From Orrella sp037026685 (lineage in GTDB: Bacteria > Pseudomonadota > Gammaproteobacteria > Burkholderiales > Burkholderiaceae_B), in NCBI RefSeq assembly GCF_037026685.1, contig NZ_JBANET010000002.1, positions 248,001 through 312,000 on the forward strand: DNA of 64,000 bases, given 5' to 3'. Both the position numbers and the translations under genes were made by a program. Positions 54,862-63,811 of the stretch are shown here, one piece after another (within the stretch, counting starts at the first letter, position 1; each line of letters begins with the position of its first letter). The notes beneath the pieces are model-generated. The model made no database searches. It was not told the origin of the DNA and saw only the letters and a list, made by a program, of their open reading frames with translations.

Positions 54862-55590
54862 GTGGCGGAACATGATTCATTGCAGGACAAGGTCGTACTG
54901 GTCACCGGCGGAGGCAGCGGCCTGGGCGCCGAAATCTGCCTGACGCTGGCGCAGGCGGGCATGCGGGTGGCCGTGGCGGACCTGCGCCTGCCCAGCGCCC
55001 AGGACACCGTGCGCCGCATCGAGTCGGCCGGCGGCACGTCCTGGGCCGTGGAACTGGACGTGGGCTCGGCCGAGGACGTGCAGGCCGGCCTGGCCGATAC
55101 GGTGGCGCGCCACGGCCGGCTCGATGCCGTGGTCAACAACGCCGGGGTGGACGTGACCGCGCCCATCGGCGAGCTGTCGGTCCAGGACTGGGAGCGCGTG
55201 CTGCGCACCAACCTGACGGGGCCCTTCCTGATGGCCAAGCTGGCTTGCCAGCACCTGCCCCAGGGCGGGCACATCGTCAACATCGCTTCGACCGCGGCGC
55301 GCCGGGCCTGGCCCAACGCCAGCGTCTATCACGCGAGCAAGTGGGGCCTGATGGGCCTGTCCCAGGCGCTGCACAGCGAACTGCGCGGCGCCGGCATCAA
55401 GGTCAGCGCGGTGATCGCCGGCGGCATGCGCACGCCTTTCCTGCTTTCGCGCTTTCCCGATATCGACGAAGGCTGCCTGCAGGATCCGGCCAATGTCGCG
55501 CGGGCCGTGAAGTTCGTGCTGCAGCAGCCAGACGAGACCGTGGTGCCCGAGATCATGGTGCTGCCCATGCGGGAGACCTCATGGCCCTGA
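54862..55590 (+). CDS. Short-chain dehydrogenase/reductase
   Basis: A 242-residue classical SDR with cofactor motif VTGGGSGLGAE (residues 14-24), NNAG, and the catalytic Ser and Y-x(3)-K (YHASK). The aspartate in AVADLRLPS at the end of beta-strand 2 favours NAD(H). The start is a GTG with AGGAG eight bases upstream; no ATG is in frame nearby. Probably reduces or epimerises a sugar intermediate of the glycan. Its end overlaps the HAD gene by 10 bp. Confidence 0.92.
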   Translation: MAEHDSLQDKVVLVTGGGSGLGAEICLTLAQAGMRVAVADLRLPSAQDTVRRIESAGGTSWAVELDVGSAEDVQAGLADTVARHGRLDAVVNNAGVDVTAPIGELSVQDWERVLRTNLTGPFLMAKLACQHLPQGGHIVNIASTAARRAWPNASVYHASKWGLMGLSQALHSELRGAGIKVSAVIAGGMRTPFLLSRFPDIDEGCLQDPANVARAVKFVLQQPDETVVPEIMVLPMRETSWP

Positions 55591-56168
55591 CCCCGGCAAT
55601 CTTCCTGGACAAGGACGGCACGCTGCTGGCCGACGTGCCCTACAACGTCGAGCCCGCGCGCATGGCGTGGGCGCCGGGCGTGCGCAAAGGCGTGCAGGCG
55701 CTGGGCCGCACCGGCCTGCCCCTGGTCGTGGTCAGCAACCAGCCGGGCGTGGCGATGGGGCTGTTCGACGAGGCGGCGCTGGCGCAGGTGCGGCACACGC
55801 TGGCCGGCATGTTCGAGCAGGCCGGCGCGCGGCTGGCGGCCATGTACTGGTGCCCGCATGCGCCCGGGCCCGCCGGCGCGCCGGCCTGCGCCTGCCGCAA
55901 GCCCGCGCCCGGCATGCTGCTGCGCGCCGCGGCCGAACTGCGGCTGGACCTGCCGCGCTCATGGATGGTGGGCGACATCCTGGACGACGTGGAGGCGGGC
56001 CATCGCGCCGGCTGCCGCGCCATCCTGGTGGACACCGGCGGCGAGACGCAATGGCGCGACGGGCCGCTGCGCCGGCCCGAGCATCATTGCCGCAGCTTCG
56101 GCCAGGCGGCGGCCACGCTGGTCCAGGCGCTGCAAAGCCGTCCGCAGGCGATGGAGGCCGGGGCATGA
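55581..56168 (+). CDS. GmhB-like HAD phosphatase (heptose bisphosphate type)
   Basis: A 195-residue HAD-IIIA phosphatase, the size of GmhB. Motif I is FLDKDGTLL (residues 8-16), motif II VVSNQPGVAMG, and motif IV MVGDILDDVEAG. The Zn-binding loop C-x-H-x(n)-C-x-C is present (WCPHAPGPAGAPACACRKP). GmhB removes the 7-phosphate of D-glycero-D-manno-heptose 1,7-bisphosphate; a close role in making a heptose donor is likely because two GT9 genes follow. The gene overlaps its neighbours at both ends. Confidence 0.9.
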   Translation: MALTPAIFLDKDGTLLADVPYNVEPARMAWAPGVRKGVQALGRTGLPLVVVSNQPGVAMGLFDEAALAQVRHTLAGMFEQAGARLAAMYWCPHAPGPAGAPACACRKPAPGMLLRAAAELRLDLPRSWMVGDILDDVEAGHRAGCRAILVDTGGETQWRDGPLRRPEHHCRSFGQAAATLVQALQSRPQAMEAGA

Positions 56169-57271
56169 GCCCGCTGACCCGGACGCACGACTGGTCGGAT
56201 GTGGACCACATTCTGTGCGTGCGGCTGGACAACATGGGCGATGTGCTCATGTCCACGCCGGCCATGCGCGCCTTGCGGCAATCGGGCCGCGCACGGCGGC
56301 GCCTGACGCTGCTGGGCTCGCCGGCCGGTTGCGCGCTGGCGCCGCATCTGCCGCTGGTGGACGAGTGCATCGCCTACGAGGCGGCCTGGTCCAAGAACGG
56401 CTCCACGGGCAACGCGCAGGACCTGGCCGCCATCGAGCGCCTGCGCCGCAGCGGCGCCCAGGCCGCGGTGATCTTCACCGTCTACAGCCAAAGCCCGCTG
56501 CCCGCGGCCCTGCTGTGCCACCTGGCCGGCATCCCGCGTGTGCTGGCCTATTGCCGGGAGAATCCGTATCGCCTGATCAGCCATTGGCAGCGCGAGACCG
56601 AGCCCGAAGGCGGCTGGCGTCACGAAGTGCAGCGCCAACTCGATTTGGTGGCCGCCGTCGGCGCGCACACCGACGATACGCGCATGGCCTTTCACGTGCG
56701 CCAGGCCGACCGGGCCGCGCTGGCCGCCAAGCTGCGGGCCATCGGCGCGCCGCCGCGCGGCTGGATCGCCGTGCACGGCGGCGCCACGGCGGCCTCGCGC
56801 CGCTATCCGGCCAAGCTGCTGGCCGGCGCCGTGGCCGGCCTGCGCCGCGCCACCGGGCGACCGGTCGTGCTGCTGGGCGGCGAGCAGGAGCGGGCGCTGA
56901 ACGCGCAACTGATGCGCGAGTGCGGCCCCGGCGTGCTGGACCTGGGCGCACGCCTGAGCCTGGGCGAGCTGGGCGCGGCCATCGAGGCGGCCGACCTGCT
57001 GGTGTGCAACAACAGCGGGCCGGCGCACATCGGCGCGGCGCTGGGCACGCCCATCGTCGAGCTCTATGCCTTGACCAACCCGCAGCACACGCCCTGGCGC
57101 ACGCCGCACAGGGTGCTGAACCAGGACGTGCCCTGCAGGAACTGCTATCGCAGCGTCTGCCCGCAGGGCCACCACGCCTGCCTTGCGGGCGTGCCGCCCG
57201 AGCAGGTGGTGCGCGCCGCGTGCGAATTGTTGGGCCGGTCCGTGGCGCTTGCCGCGTCCACGGCCGCTTGA
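56165..57271 (+). CDS. Glycosyltransferase family 9 (heptosyltransferase-like), first copy
   Basis: A 368-residue GT9. The N-terminal loop VRLDNMGDVLMSTPAMRAL and the donor-site segment CNNSGPAHIGAALGTPIVELY are diagnostic. Family members (WaaC, WaaF) transfer heptose from ADP-heptose. The C-terminus carries CRNCYRSVCPQGHHAC, a four-cysteine motif also found in the second GT9 of this operon. Overlaps the HAD gene by ATGA; the carbamoyltransferase gene starts 12 bp after. Confidence 0.92.
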   Translation: MSPLTRTHDWSDVDHILCVRLDNMGDVLMSTPAMRALRQSGRARRRLTLLGSPAGCALAPHLPLVDECIAYEAAWSKNGSTGNAQDLAAIERLRRSGAQAAVIFTVYSQSPLPAALLCHLAGIPRVLAYCRENPYRLISHWQRETEPEGGWRHEVQRQLDLVAAVGAHTDDTRMAFHVRQADRAALAAKLRAIGAPPRGWIAVHGGATAASRRYPAKLLAGAVAGLRRATGRPVVLLGGEQERALNAQLMRECGPGVLDLGARLSLGELGAAIEAADLLVCNNSGPAHIGAALGTPIVELYALTNPQHTPWRTPHRVLNQDVPCRNCYRSVCPQGHHACLAGVPPEQVVRAACELLGRSVALAASTAA

Positions 57272-57283
57272 AGAGGAGTCAGC

Positions 57284-59017
57284 ATGTATACGCTAGGCAT
57301 CAACGCAGCCTTCCACGATTGCGCCGCCGCCCTGGTGCGCGATGGCCAGGTGGTGGCCGCCGCCGAGGAAGAACGTTTCACCCGCATCAAGCATGGCAAG
57401 CGGCCCGTCCCGTTCACCGCCTGGCAGCTGCCCTACCATGCCATCGACTATTGCCTGGCGCAGGCCGGCATCGCGCTGCGCCAGGTCGATCACCTGGCCT
57501 ATGCCTTGAACCCCGAGCTGCTGGACCGCAGCCAGCTGGTGGACGGCAAGATGATGCTGCCGCTGGAGCCTTCGGCGCAGCCGCGCGCGCATTACGAGGG
57601 CTCGCCCTGGGATCCGCTGTTTCTTTCCTATGTGATCAATGCCCCGCGCCAGCTGGCCGACGGGGTGCCGCACCACCTGAGCCGGCGCTGGGAAGGCATG
57701 ACGCCGGACCGCGCCCAGGAACGCTGGATTTTCCTGGACCATCACACCGCGCACGAGGCCAGCGCCTACCTGGCCGCGCCCGAGCCGGATACGGCGGTCC
57801 TGACGCTGGACGGGCGCGGCGAGCGGGTGTGCACCAGTTTCGGCCGCTACCGGGACGGCCGCTACGAACGCTACAAGCAGATCGAGGTCCCGCATTCGCT
57901 GGGCCTGCTGTACGAGGAAGTGACGCGCTATCTGGGGTTCCTGCATTCGTCCGACGAATACAAGGTCATGGCGCTGGCTTCCTACGGCAAGCCCCGTTAC
58001 GCGGACGAGTTCGCCGAGATCGTGCAATTGCAGGAAGACGGCGGCTATACCATCTCGCCGGCCCGCCTGGCCGAGCGTTTCGGCCCGCCGCGCAAGCGCG
58101 GCGCGCCCTTCGAAGCGCACCACCAGGACCTGGCCAGTTCCCTGCAGCACCGGCTCGAACAGGCGGCCCTGCACATGACCGGGTGGCTGCGCGAGCGCAG
58201 CGGCGCGCGCCATCTGGTCATGGCCGGCGGGGTGGCCCTCAATTGCGTCATGAACGCCCGCATCGCCGCGTCGTGCCAGTTCGAAAGCGTCTGGGTGCAA
58301 CCGGCCGCCGGCGACGCGGGCACGGCGCTGGGCGCGGCGCTGTACGTGGACAACCAGCGCCGCGGGCAGGGCCGCAGCTGGACCATGGAGCACGCCTACC
58401 TGGGGCCCGAGTTCGGGGACGAGGAGATCGGCCGCTTCCTGGAGTCTTCCAAGATCGCGCACCGCCGCGTCGACGACGTGGCTGGCGAGGCCGCCGGGCT
58501 GTTGGCGCAGGGCAAGATCCTGGGCTGGTTCCAGGGGCGGATGGAGTTCGGCCCGCGCGCGCTGGGCGCGCGCTCGATCCTGGCATCGCCCCTGGACAGC
58601 GCCATGCAGGCGCGCCTGAACGGCCTGAAGGACCGCGAGGATTTCCGGCCGGTGGCGCCCGTGGTACTGGAGTCCAAGGCCCATGAATGGTTCGATGCGC
58701 GCGGGCGCGACAGCATCTGCGCGCCTTTCATGCTGTTCGTGTACGACGTGCTGCCGCATCGCGCCGCCAGGATCCCGGCGGTGCGCCATATCGACGGCAC
58801 GGCCCGGGTGCAGACCATCCGCCGCGAGCACAACCCGCGCTACTACGACCTGCTGGCGGCCTTCGAGGCGATCACCGGCGTGCCGGTGCTGGTCAATACC
58901 TCCTTCAACACGCGCGGCGAGCCGGTGGTATGCACGCCGCGCGATGCGCTGGAGAGCTTCTGGACCTCGCCGCTCGATGCGCTGGTGATCGGCTCGTACC
59001 TGGTGGAGAAGACATGA
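57284..59017 (+). CDS. Carbamoyltransferase (NodU/CmcH family)
   Basis: A 577-residue protein with both domains of the family. The N-terminal Kae1-like domain begins LGINAAFHDCAAALVRDG and has the metal-binding histidines in LDHHTAHEASAYLAA near residue 150 and MAGGVALNCVMNARI. The C-terminal YrdC-like domain contains FGPRALGARSILASP and VNTSFNTRGEPVVC near 539. The enzyme activates carbamoyl phosphate with ATP and puts a carbamoyl group on a hydroxyl, as in Nod factors, antibiotics and LPS core heptose. Here the acceptor is probably a sugar of the glycan made by this operon. An AAGAGGAG ribosome-binding site precedes the ATG. Confidence 0.94.
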   Translation: MYTLGINAAFHDCAAALVRDGQVVAAAEEERFTRIKHGKRPVPFTAWQLPYHAIDYCLAQAGIALRQVDHLAYALNPELLDRSQLVDGKMMLPLEPSAQPRAHYEGSPWDPLFLSYVINAPRQLADGVPHHLSRRWEGMTPDRAQERWIFLDHHTAHEASAYLAAPEPDTAVLTLDGRGERVCTSFGRYRDGRYERYKQIEVPHSLGLLYEEVTRYLGFLHSSDEYKVMALASYGKPRYADEFAEIVQLQEDGGYTISPARLAERFGPPRKRGAPFEAHHQDLASSLQHRLEQAALHMTGWLRERSGARHLVMAGGVALNCVMNARIAASCQFESVWVQPAAGDAGTALGAALYVDNQRRGQGRSWTMEHAYLGPEFGDEEIGRFLESSKIAHRRVDDVAGEAAGLLAQGKILGWFQGRMEFGPRALGARSILASPLDSAMQARLNGLKDREDFRPVAPVVLESKAHEWFDARGRDSICAPFMLFVYDVLPHRAARIPAVRHIDGTARVQTIRREHNPRYYDLLAAFEAITGVPVLVNTSFNTRGEPVVCTPRDALESFWTSPLDALVIGSYLVEKT

Positions 59018-60012
59018 GCCTGGCGCGGGATCCCGAGGGCGCGCCGCGGGTGTCGGTGGTGGTGCCCACCTACCGCCGCCCCGATCTGCTGGCGCGCTGC
59101 CTGCAGGCCCTGCTGCGCCAGCGCGGCGTGCTGGGCGGCTACGAGGTGCTGGTCTGCGACGATGCCGCCAGCCAGGACACGCAGGCCCAGGTCCAGGCCC
59201 TGGCGCAGGCGCGCGGCGGCCAGGCCCCATTGCGCTACATCCCGGTGCGCGCCACGCGCGGGCCGGCTGGCGCGCGCAATGCCGGCTGGCGCGCGGCGCG
59301 GGCGCCTGTCATCGCCTTTACCGACGACGATACCGAGCCGGCGCCGGACTGGCTGGCCCAGGGCCTGTTGGCGATGGCGCCGGGCGTGGACGCCGCCTGC
59401 GGACGCGTGGTCATGCCCGTGCCGGCCGTGCCCAGCGACTACGAGCGCGATGCCGCGCACCTGGCGAGCGCCGAATTCGTGACCGCCAATTGTTTCGTGC
59501 GGCGCCAGGCGCTGCTGGCCGTGGACGGATTCGACGAGCGCTACGCCCTGGCTTGGCGGGAAGATTCCGACCTGCATTTCAAGCTGCTCGAGCGCGGCAT
59601 GCGCATCGTGCGCGCGCCCGAGGCCATCGTGCTGCATCCCTTTCGGCCCGTGCCTTTCGCCGCAGGGCTGCGCATGCAGAAGAAGGTGATGTACGACGTG
59701 CTGCTCTACAAGAAATTTCCGCGGCTTTACCGCGCCAAGGTCCGCGCCGGCCCGCCGTGGCGCTACCTGCTGCATACGGGCTGCCTGGTGCTGGCGCTGG
59801 CGGCGGCGCTGGCCGGCTGGTCCGCGCTGGCGCTGGGCGCGGGCGCGGCATGGCTGGCGCTGACCCTGGCCTTTTTCCTGCAGCGGCTGCGCGGCACGCG
59901 CCGCACGCCGGCCCTGGTGGCCGATCTTGCCTTGACTTCCGCCCTGATCCCGCTGCTGTCCATCGCTTGGCGCGTGGCGGGGGCGATCCGTTTCCGCAAG
60001 GGTTTGCCATGA
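59014..60012 (+). CDS. Glycosyltransferase family 2, membrane-associated
   Basis: A 332-residue GT-A enzyme. The N-terminal domain has VSVVVPTYRRPDLLARCL, the metal-binding FTDDDTEP and a late REDSDLHFKLLERG motif supplying the catalytic base. The C-terminal 90 residues contain two hydrophobic helices (about 250-290) that would anchor it to the inner membrane. ATG overlaps the previous stop. Donor and acceptor unknown. Confidence 0.92.
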   Translation: MSLARDPEGAPRVSVVVPTYRRPDLLARCLQALLRQRGVLGGYEVLVCDDAASQDTQAQVQALAQARGGQAPLRYIPVRATRGPAGARNAGWRAARAPVIAFTDDDTEPAPDWLAQGLLAMAPGVDAACGRVVMPVPAVPSDYERDAAHLASAEFVTANCFVRRQALLAVDGFDERYALAWREDSDLHFKLLERGMRIVRAPEAIVLHPFRPVPFAAGLRMQKKVMYDVLLYKKFPRLYRAKVRAGPPWRYLLHTGCLVLALAAALAGWSALALGAGAAWLALTLAFFLQRLRGTRRTPALVADLALTSALIPLLSIAWRVAGAIRFRKGLP

Positions 60013-61070
60013 CCGCCGATACGTTTTCGCTGCCTGGCGCGCCGCGCCGCATCGTCGTTTTCCGGGCCTTGCAACTGGGCGACCTGCTGTGCTCGGTGCC
60101 GGCCTTGCGGGCCTTGCGCCGCGCCTATCCGCAAGCCCGGATCGTGCTGGCCGGCCTGCCCGGGGCGGCAGGCTTTGTCCAGCGGTTCTCGCATTACCTG
60201 GACGGCTTGCTGCCCTTTCCGGGGATAGCGGCCTTTCCGGAACAGGCCGCACGCACGCAGGCGCTGCCCGGCTTCTATCGCCAGGCCCGCGCCCAGCGCT
60301 TTGACCTGGCCCTGCAGATGCACGGCAGCGGGGCGCAATCGAACGCCGTGGTCCGGGCCATGGGCGCGCGGACCTGGGCCGGGTTCGTGCCCGAGCGCGC
60401 GCAGGCCGTGGCGGGCTTGCGCCTGCCGTGGCCGGACGAGCTGCCCGAACCGGCGCGCTATCTGGCGCTGCTGCGCGAGCTGGGCTTGCCGGCCGAAGAT
60501 GCCACGCTGGAGTTTCCCTTGAGCGGCAGCGACATGCTGCAAGGGCAGCAGTTGCTCAACGAAACCGGGCTGCGTCCCGAGCGCACGGTGCTGGTGCATC
60601 CCGGCGCGCGGCTGGCCTCGCGCCGCTGGCCGGCCGAGCGTTTCGGGGCGGTGGCGCGCGCCTTGGCGCGGCAGGGCTGGCAGATCGGCGTGACCGGCAC
60701 GCCGCAAGAGGCCGCATTGACCGCCTGCGTGGCGCGGCTGGCCGGGCGCGGGGCGGTGGACTTGTGCGGGCGCACCGACCTGGGCACGCTGGGCACGCTG
60801 GTGCAGCGCTGCCGCCTGCTGGTGTGCAACGATACCGGCATCTCGCACATCGCCGCGGCCACCGGCACCCCCAGCGTCGTGGTGGCCTCGGGCAGCGACG
60901 TGGCGCGCTGGGCGCCCCTGAACCGCGAACGGCACCGCGTCTGCTTCGCCGACATGCCCTGCCGGCCCTGCGCCTACGACGTGTGCCCCATCGGCCATCC
61001 CTGCGCCCTGAACGTGGGCGTGGACCAGGTACTGTCCTGCGCGGCCGGCCAGCTCAAGGAGGCGGCATGA
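60009..61070 (+). CDS. Glycosyltransferase family 9 (heptosyltransferase-like), second copy
   Basis: A 353-residue GT9 with VFRALQLGDLLCSVPALRAL at the N-terminus and CNDTGISHIAAATGTPSVVV in the donor domain; LVHPGARLASRRWP is also typical. The C-terminal motif CRPCAYDVCPIGHPC parallels that of the first GT9. The two are otherwise clearly different, so they probably add successive heptose-like residues. Overlaps both neighbours by ATGA. Confidence 0.92.
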   Translation: MTADTFSLPGAPRRIVVFRALQLGDLLCSVPALRALRRAYPQARIVLAGLPGAAGFVQRFSHYLDGLLPFPGIAAFPEQAARTQALPGFYRQARAQRFDLALQMHGSGAQSNAVVRAMGARTWAGFVPERAQAVAGLRLPWPDELPEPARYLALLRELGLPAEDATLEFPLSGSDMLQGQQLLNETGLRPERTVLVHPGARLASRRWPAERFGAVARALARQGWQIGVTGTPQEAALTACVARLAGRGAVDLCGRTDLGTLGTLVQRCRLLVCNDTGISHIAAATGTPSVVVASGSDVARWAPLNRERHRVCFADMPCRPCAYDVCPIGHPCALNVGVDQVLSCAAGQLKEAA

Positions 61071-62050
61071 GCCCACCTGGCCGCCCCAAGGGCGAATACC
61101 GCGGCGCGCGGCGCTTGCGCATCCTGACCTGGCACGTGCATGGCAACTACCTGTATTCGCTCACGCAGCTGCCGCACGATTTTGTGGTGCCCTACCTACC
61201 CGGGCGTGCGGGTTATGGCGCCCTGGGCGAGAAGATTCCCTGGGGCGAGAACGTGCGACAGGTGCCGGCCGACGCCTTGCGCGAGCAGGCGCTGGACTGC
61301 GTGATCTACCAGTCGCGCGGCAACCTGGAGGACGCCGCCGCCTTGCTCGATGCGCGCCAGCAGGCGCTGCCATGCGCCTATATCGAACACAACCCGCCCG
61401 AGCCGCATCCCACCGATACCGTGCATCCCTTCCGGCACGAGCGCGGCGTGCTGGTGCACGTCACCCACTACAACGCGGCCATGTGGCATGCGCCCGGCAT
61501 GCCGGCGCAGGTGATCGAGCACGGGGTGCCGGCGCCGGCCGGGCCGCTGTACCGCGGCGAGCTGGCGCGCGGCATCGTGGTGGTCAACCACCTGGCCAGG
61601 CGCGGCCGGCGCGTGGGCGCCGACCTGTACCAGGCGCTTTCGCGCAGCGTGCCGCTGGACCTGATCGGCATGGACGCCCAGGCGCTGGGCGGCATCGGCG
61701 AGGTGCCGAACATGCAGGTCGGGCGCTTCATCTCGGACTACCGCTTTTTCTTCAGTCCGGTGCGCTACGCCAGCCTGGGGCTGTCGCTGGTCGAGGCCAT
61801 GCTGTGCGCGGTCCCGGTGGTCGGCTTTGCGGCCACCGAGCTGCCTTGCGTGATCCAAAGCGGGCATAACGGCTATGTGGACACGAGCCCGGCGCGGCTC
61901 GAGCAGGCCATGCGCGCGCTGCTGCAGGACAGGGAGCTGGCGCGCCAATGGGGCGAGGCGGGGCGGCGGACCGCCTTGCAACGATTCTCCATGGACCGGT
62001 TCGTTGCCGACTGGCAACGGCTGCTCAATACGCTGATGGAGGCGGCATGA
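61067..62050 (+). CDS. Glycosyltransferase, GT4-like (short form)
   Basis: A 327-residue protein. The donor half resembles GT4, with GLSLVEAMLCAVPVVGFAATE, which keeps the E of the usual E-x(7)-E only in part, and NGYVDTSPARLEQAMRALL. The N-terminal half (LTWHVHGNYLYSLTQLPHDF) is not of a type I recognise beyond similar genes in polysaccharide loci. Overlaps the neighbours by ATGA on both sides. Confidence 0.85.
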   Translation: MSPPGRPKGEYRGARRLRILTWHVHGNYLYSLTQLPHDFVVPYLPGRAGYGALGEKIPWGENVRQVPADALREQALDCVIYQSRGNLEDAAALLDARQQALPCAYIEHNPPEPHPTDTVHPFRHERGVLVHVTHYNAAMWHAPGMPAQVIEHGVPAPAGPLYRGELARGIVVVNHLARRGRRVGADLYQALSRSVPLDLIGMDAQALGGIGEVPNMQVGRFISDYRFFFSPVRYASLGLSLVEAMLCAVPVVGFAATELPCVIQSGHNGYVDTSPARLEQAMRALLQDRELARQWGEAGRRTALQRFSMDRFVADWQRLLNTLMEAA

Positions 62051-63105
62051 ACGTATCTTCACCCTTTTCCTTGCGCATCCTGGTAGCCGGCGGCGCCGGC
62101 TTTCTCGGCTCGCACCTGTGCGAGCGGCTGCTGTGGGAAGGCCACGAAGTGACCTGCGTGGACAACTTCCATACCGGCAGCCTGCGCAACGTGGCCCATC
62201 TGCTCGATCACGAGCGTTTCCGGCTGCTGCGCCACGACATCACCGAGCCGCTGCAGGTGGAGGCCGACCGCATCTACAACCTGGCGTGTCCGGCCGCGCC
62301 GCCGCATTACCAGGCCGATCCGGTGCGCACCTTGCGCACCTGCCTGCTGGGCGCCATCAACCTGCTGGAGCTGGCGGCCAAACAGGACGCGCGGTTCCTG
62401 CAGGCCTCGACCAGCGAGGTCTACGGCGATCCGCTCGAGCATCCGCAGCGCGAAAGCTATTGGGGCCACGTCAACCCGGTCGGCCCGCGCGCCTGCTACG
62501 ACGAGGGCAAGCGCTGCGCCGAGACGCTGGTGACCGAACATGCGCGCAAGTACGGCTTTCAGGCGCGCATCGCCCGCATCTTCAATACCTATGGGCCGCG
62601 CATGTCCAGCCAGGACGGCAGGGTGGTATCCAATTTCATCGTCCAGGCCCTGGCCGGGCAGCCGCTGACCATCTACGGCGACGGCACGCAGACGCGTTCG
62701 TTCTGCTACGTGGACGACATGATCGAAGGGCTGGTGCGGCTGATGGAGGTGCCCGGCGAGCTGCCCGGGCCGGTGAACCTGGGCAATCCCACCGAGCTGA
62801 CCATGCTGGAGATCGGCGCCCTGATCCAGGAGCTGGCCGGCTCGCGCTGCGCGCTTGCCTTTCGGGACCGGCCCGCCGACGATCCGGTGCAACGCAAGCC
62901 CGATATCGGCCGCGCGCGCCAATACCTGGGATGGACCCCGGCCATCGGCGTGCGCGAAGGCCTGTCGCGCACCGTTGCCTACTTCGAGTCGCAGCGCGCC
63001 GTCCCGCGCGAGCCCGGGCCGCCCGATGCGCAGCTGGGCGTGGTGCTGGCCGCGCGCCTGCCCCACGCGCCCGAACCGGAGAGCCTGCAGTATGGCCGAG
63101 GCTGA
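62047..63105 (+). CDS. NAD-dependent sugar epimerase/decarboxylase (UDP-glucuronate decarboxylase-like)
   Basis: A 352-residue extended SDR. The cofactor motif GGAGFLGSHLCERLL is at residues 15-29, the catalytic Y-x(3)-K is YDEGKRCAE, and the segment IFNTYGPRMSSQDGRVVSNFI is close to UDP-glucuronate decarboxylases (UXS), which make UDP-xylose. ACPAAPPHYQADPVRT also matches UXS. It would supply a pentose donor to the operon. The last 40 residues are a Pro-rich extension. Its end overlaps the PIG-L gene by 14 bp. Confidence 0.92.
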   Translation: MNVSSPFSLRILVAGGAGFLGSHLCERLLWEGHEVTCVDNFHTGSLRNVAHLLDHERFRLLRHDITEPLQVEADRIYNLACPAAPPHYQADPVRTLRTCLLGAINLLELAAKQDARFLQASTSEVYGDPLEHPQRESYWGHVNPVGPRACYDEGKRCAETLVTEHARKYGFQARIARIFNTYGPRMSSQDGRVVSNFIVQALAGQPLTIYGDGTQTRSFCYVDDMIEGLVRLMEVPGELPGPVNLGNPTELTMLEIGALIQELAGSRCALAFRDRPADDPVQRKPDIGRARQYLGWTPAIGVREGLSRTVAYFESQRAVPREPGPPDAQLGVVLAARLPHAPEPESLQYGRG

Positions 63106-63811
63106 CGCCGGTGACGGGGCCTGCCCCGTGCCCGGCCGCCTGCTGGCCGTCTCGCCCCACCTGGACGACGCGGTATTTAGCTGCGGCGACCTGTTGGCGC
63201 GGGCCGGGCAGGCCTGCGTGCTGACGGTATTCGCGGGCGACGCGCCCCAGGGCGAGCTGTCCACGGACTGGGACCGGCGCTGCGGATTTTCCAGCGCGGC
63301 GCAGGCCATGGCCGCGCGCCGCGAGGAAAACCGCCAGGCGCTGGCGGCGCTGGGGGCGCACGAGATCACGCTGCCCTGGCCCGACAGCCAGTACCGCCAC
63401 GAGGCGCCGGCGGGCCTGCGCGAGGCGCTGCGCTGCGCCTTGCGGTCCTGGCGGCCCGATGCGGTGCTGGTCCCGCTGGGCCTGTTTCACGAAGACCATT
63501 GGCGCGCCAGCGATGCGCTGCTGCGGATCGGCGCCGAAGGCATGCTGGCGCCCGGACGATGGTGGGCCTACGAAGAGGCGCTGTACCGCCGCAAGCCCGG
63601 CCTGGTCCAGCAGCGCCTGGCCGCCTTGCTGGCGCGCGGGGTGGCCGTCACGCCCGCGCCGCACCTGAGCTGCCCGGCGCACCCGTCCAAGCGCGCGGCG
63701 GTGGCCGCCTATGCCAGCCAGTTGGCCGCGCTGGGCCTGGGCCCGGGGCAGGGCGGCGATACGATGCTGCCCGAACGATACTGGCGGCTGGACTGGCTGC
63801 ACGCGGCATGA
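63092..63811 (+). CDS. PIG-L family deacetylase
   Basis: A 239-residue zinc deacetylase. The metal-binding motif appears as SPHLDDAVFSCG (H-x-D-D) near residues 21-32, and the distal histidine in LGLFHEDHWRASDALL. The family removes acetyl groups from N-acetyl amino sugars (MshB, BtrD, GlcNAc-PI). It suggests that the glycan contains a free amino sugar. GGAGAGCC lies about 9 bases before the ATG. Its stop overlaps the next start (ATGA). Confidence 0.92.
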   Translation: MAEADAGDGACPVPGRLLAVSPHLDDAVFSCGDLLARAGQACVLTVFAGDAPQGELSTDWDRRCGFSSAAQAMAARREENRQALAALGAHEITLPWPDSQYRHEAPAGLREALRCALRSWRPDAVLVPLGLFHEDHWRASDALLRIGAEGMLAPGRWWAYEEALYRRKPGLVQQRLAALLARGVAVTPAPHLSCPAHPSKRAAVAAYASQLAALGLGPGQGGDTMLPERYWRLDWLHAA

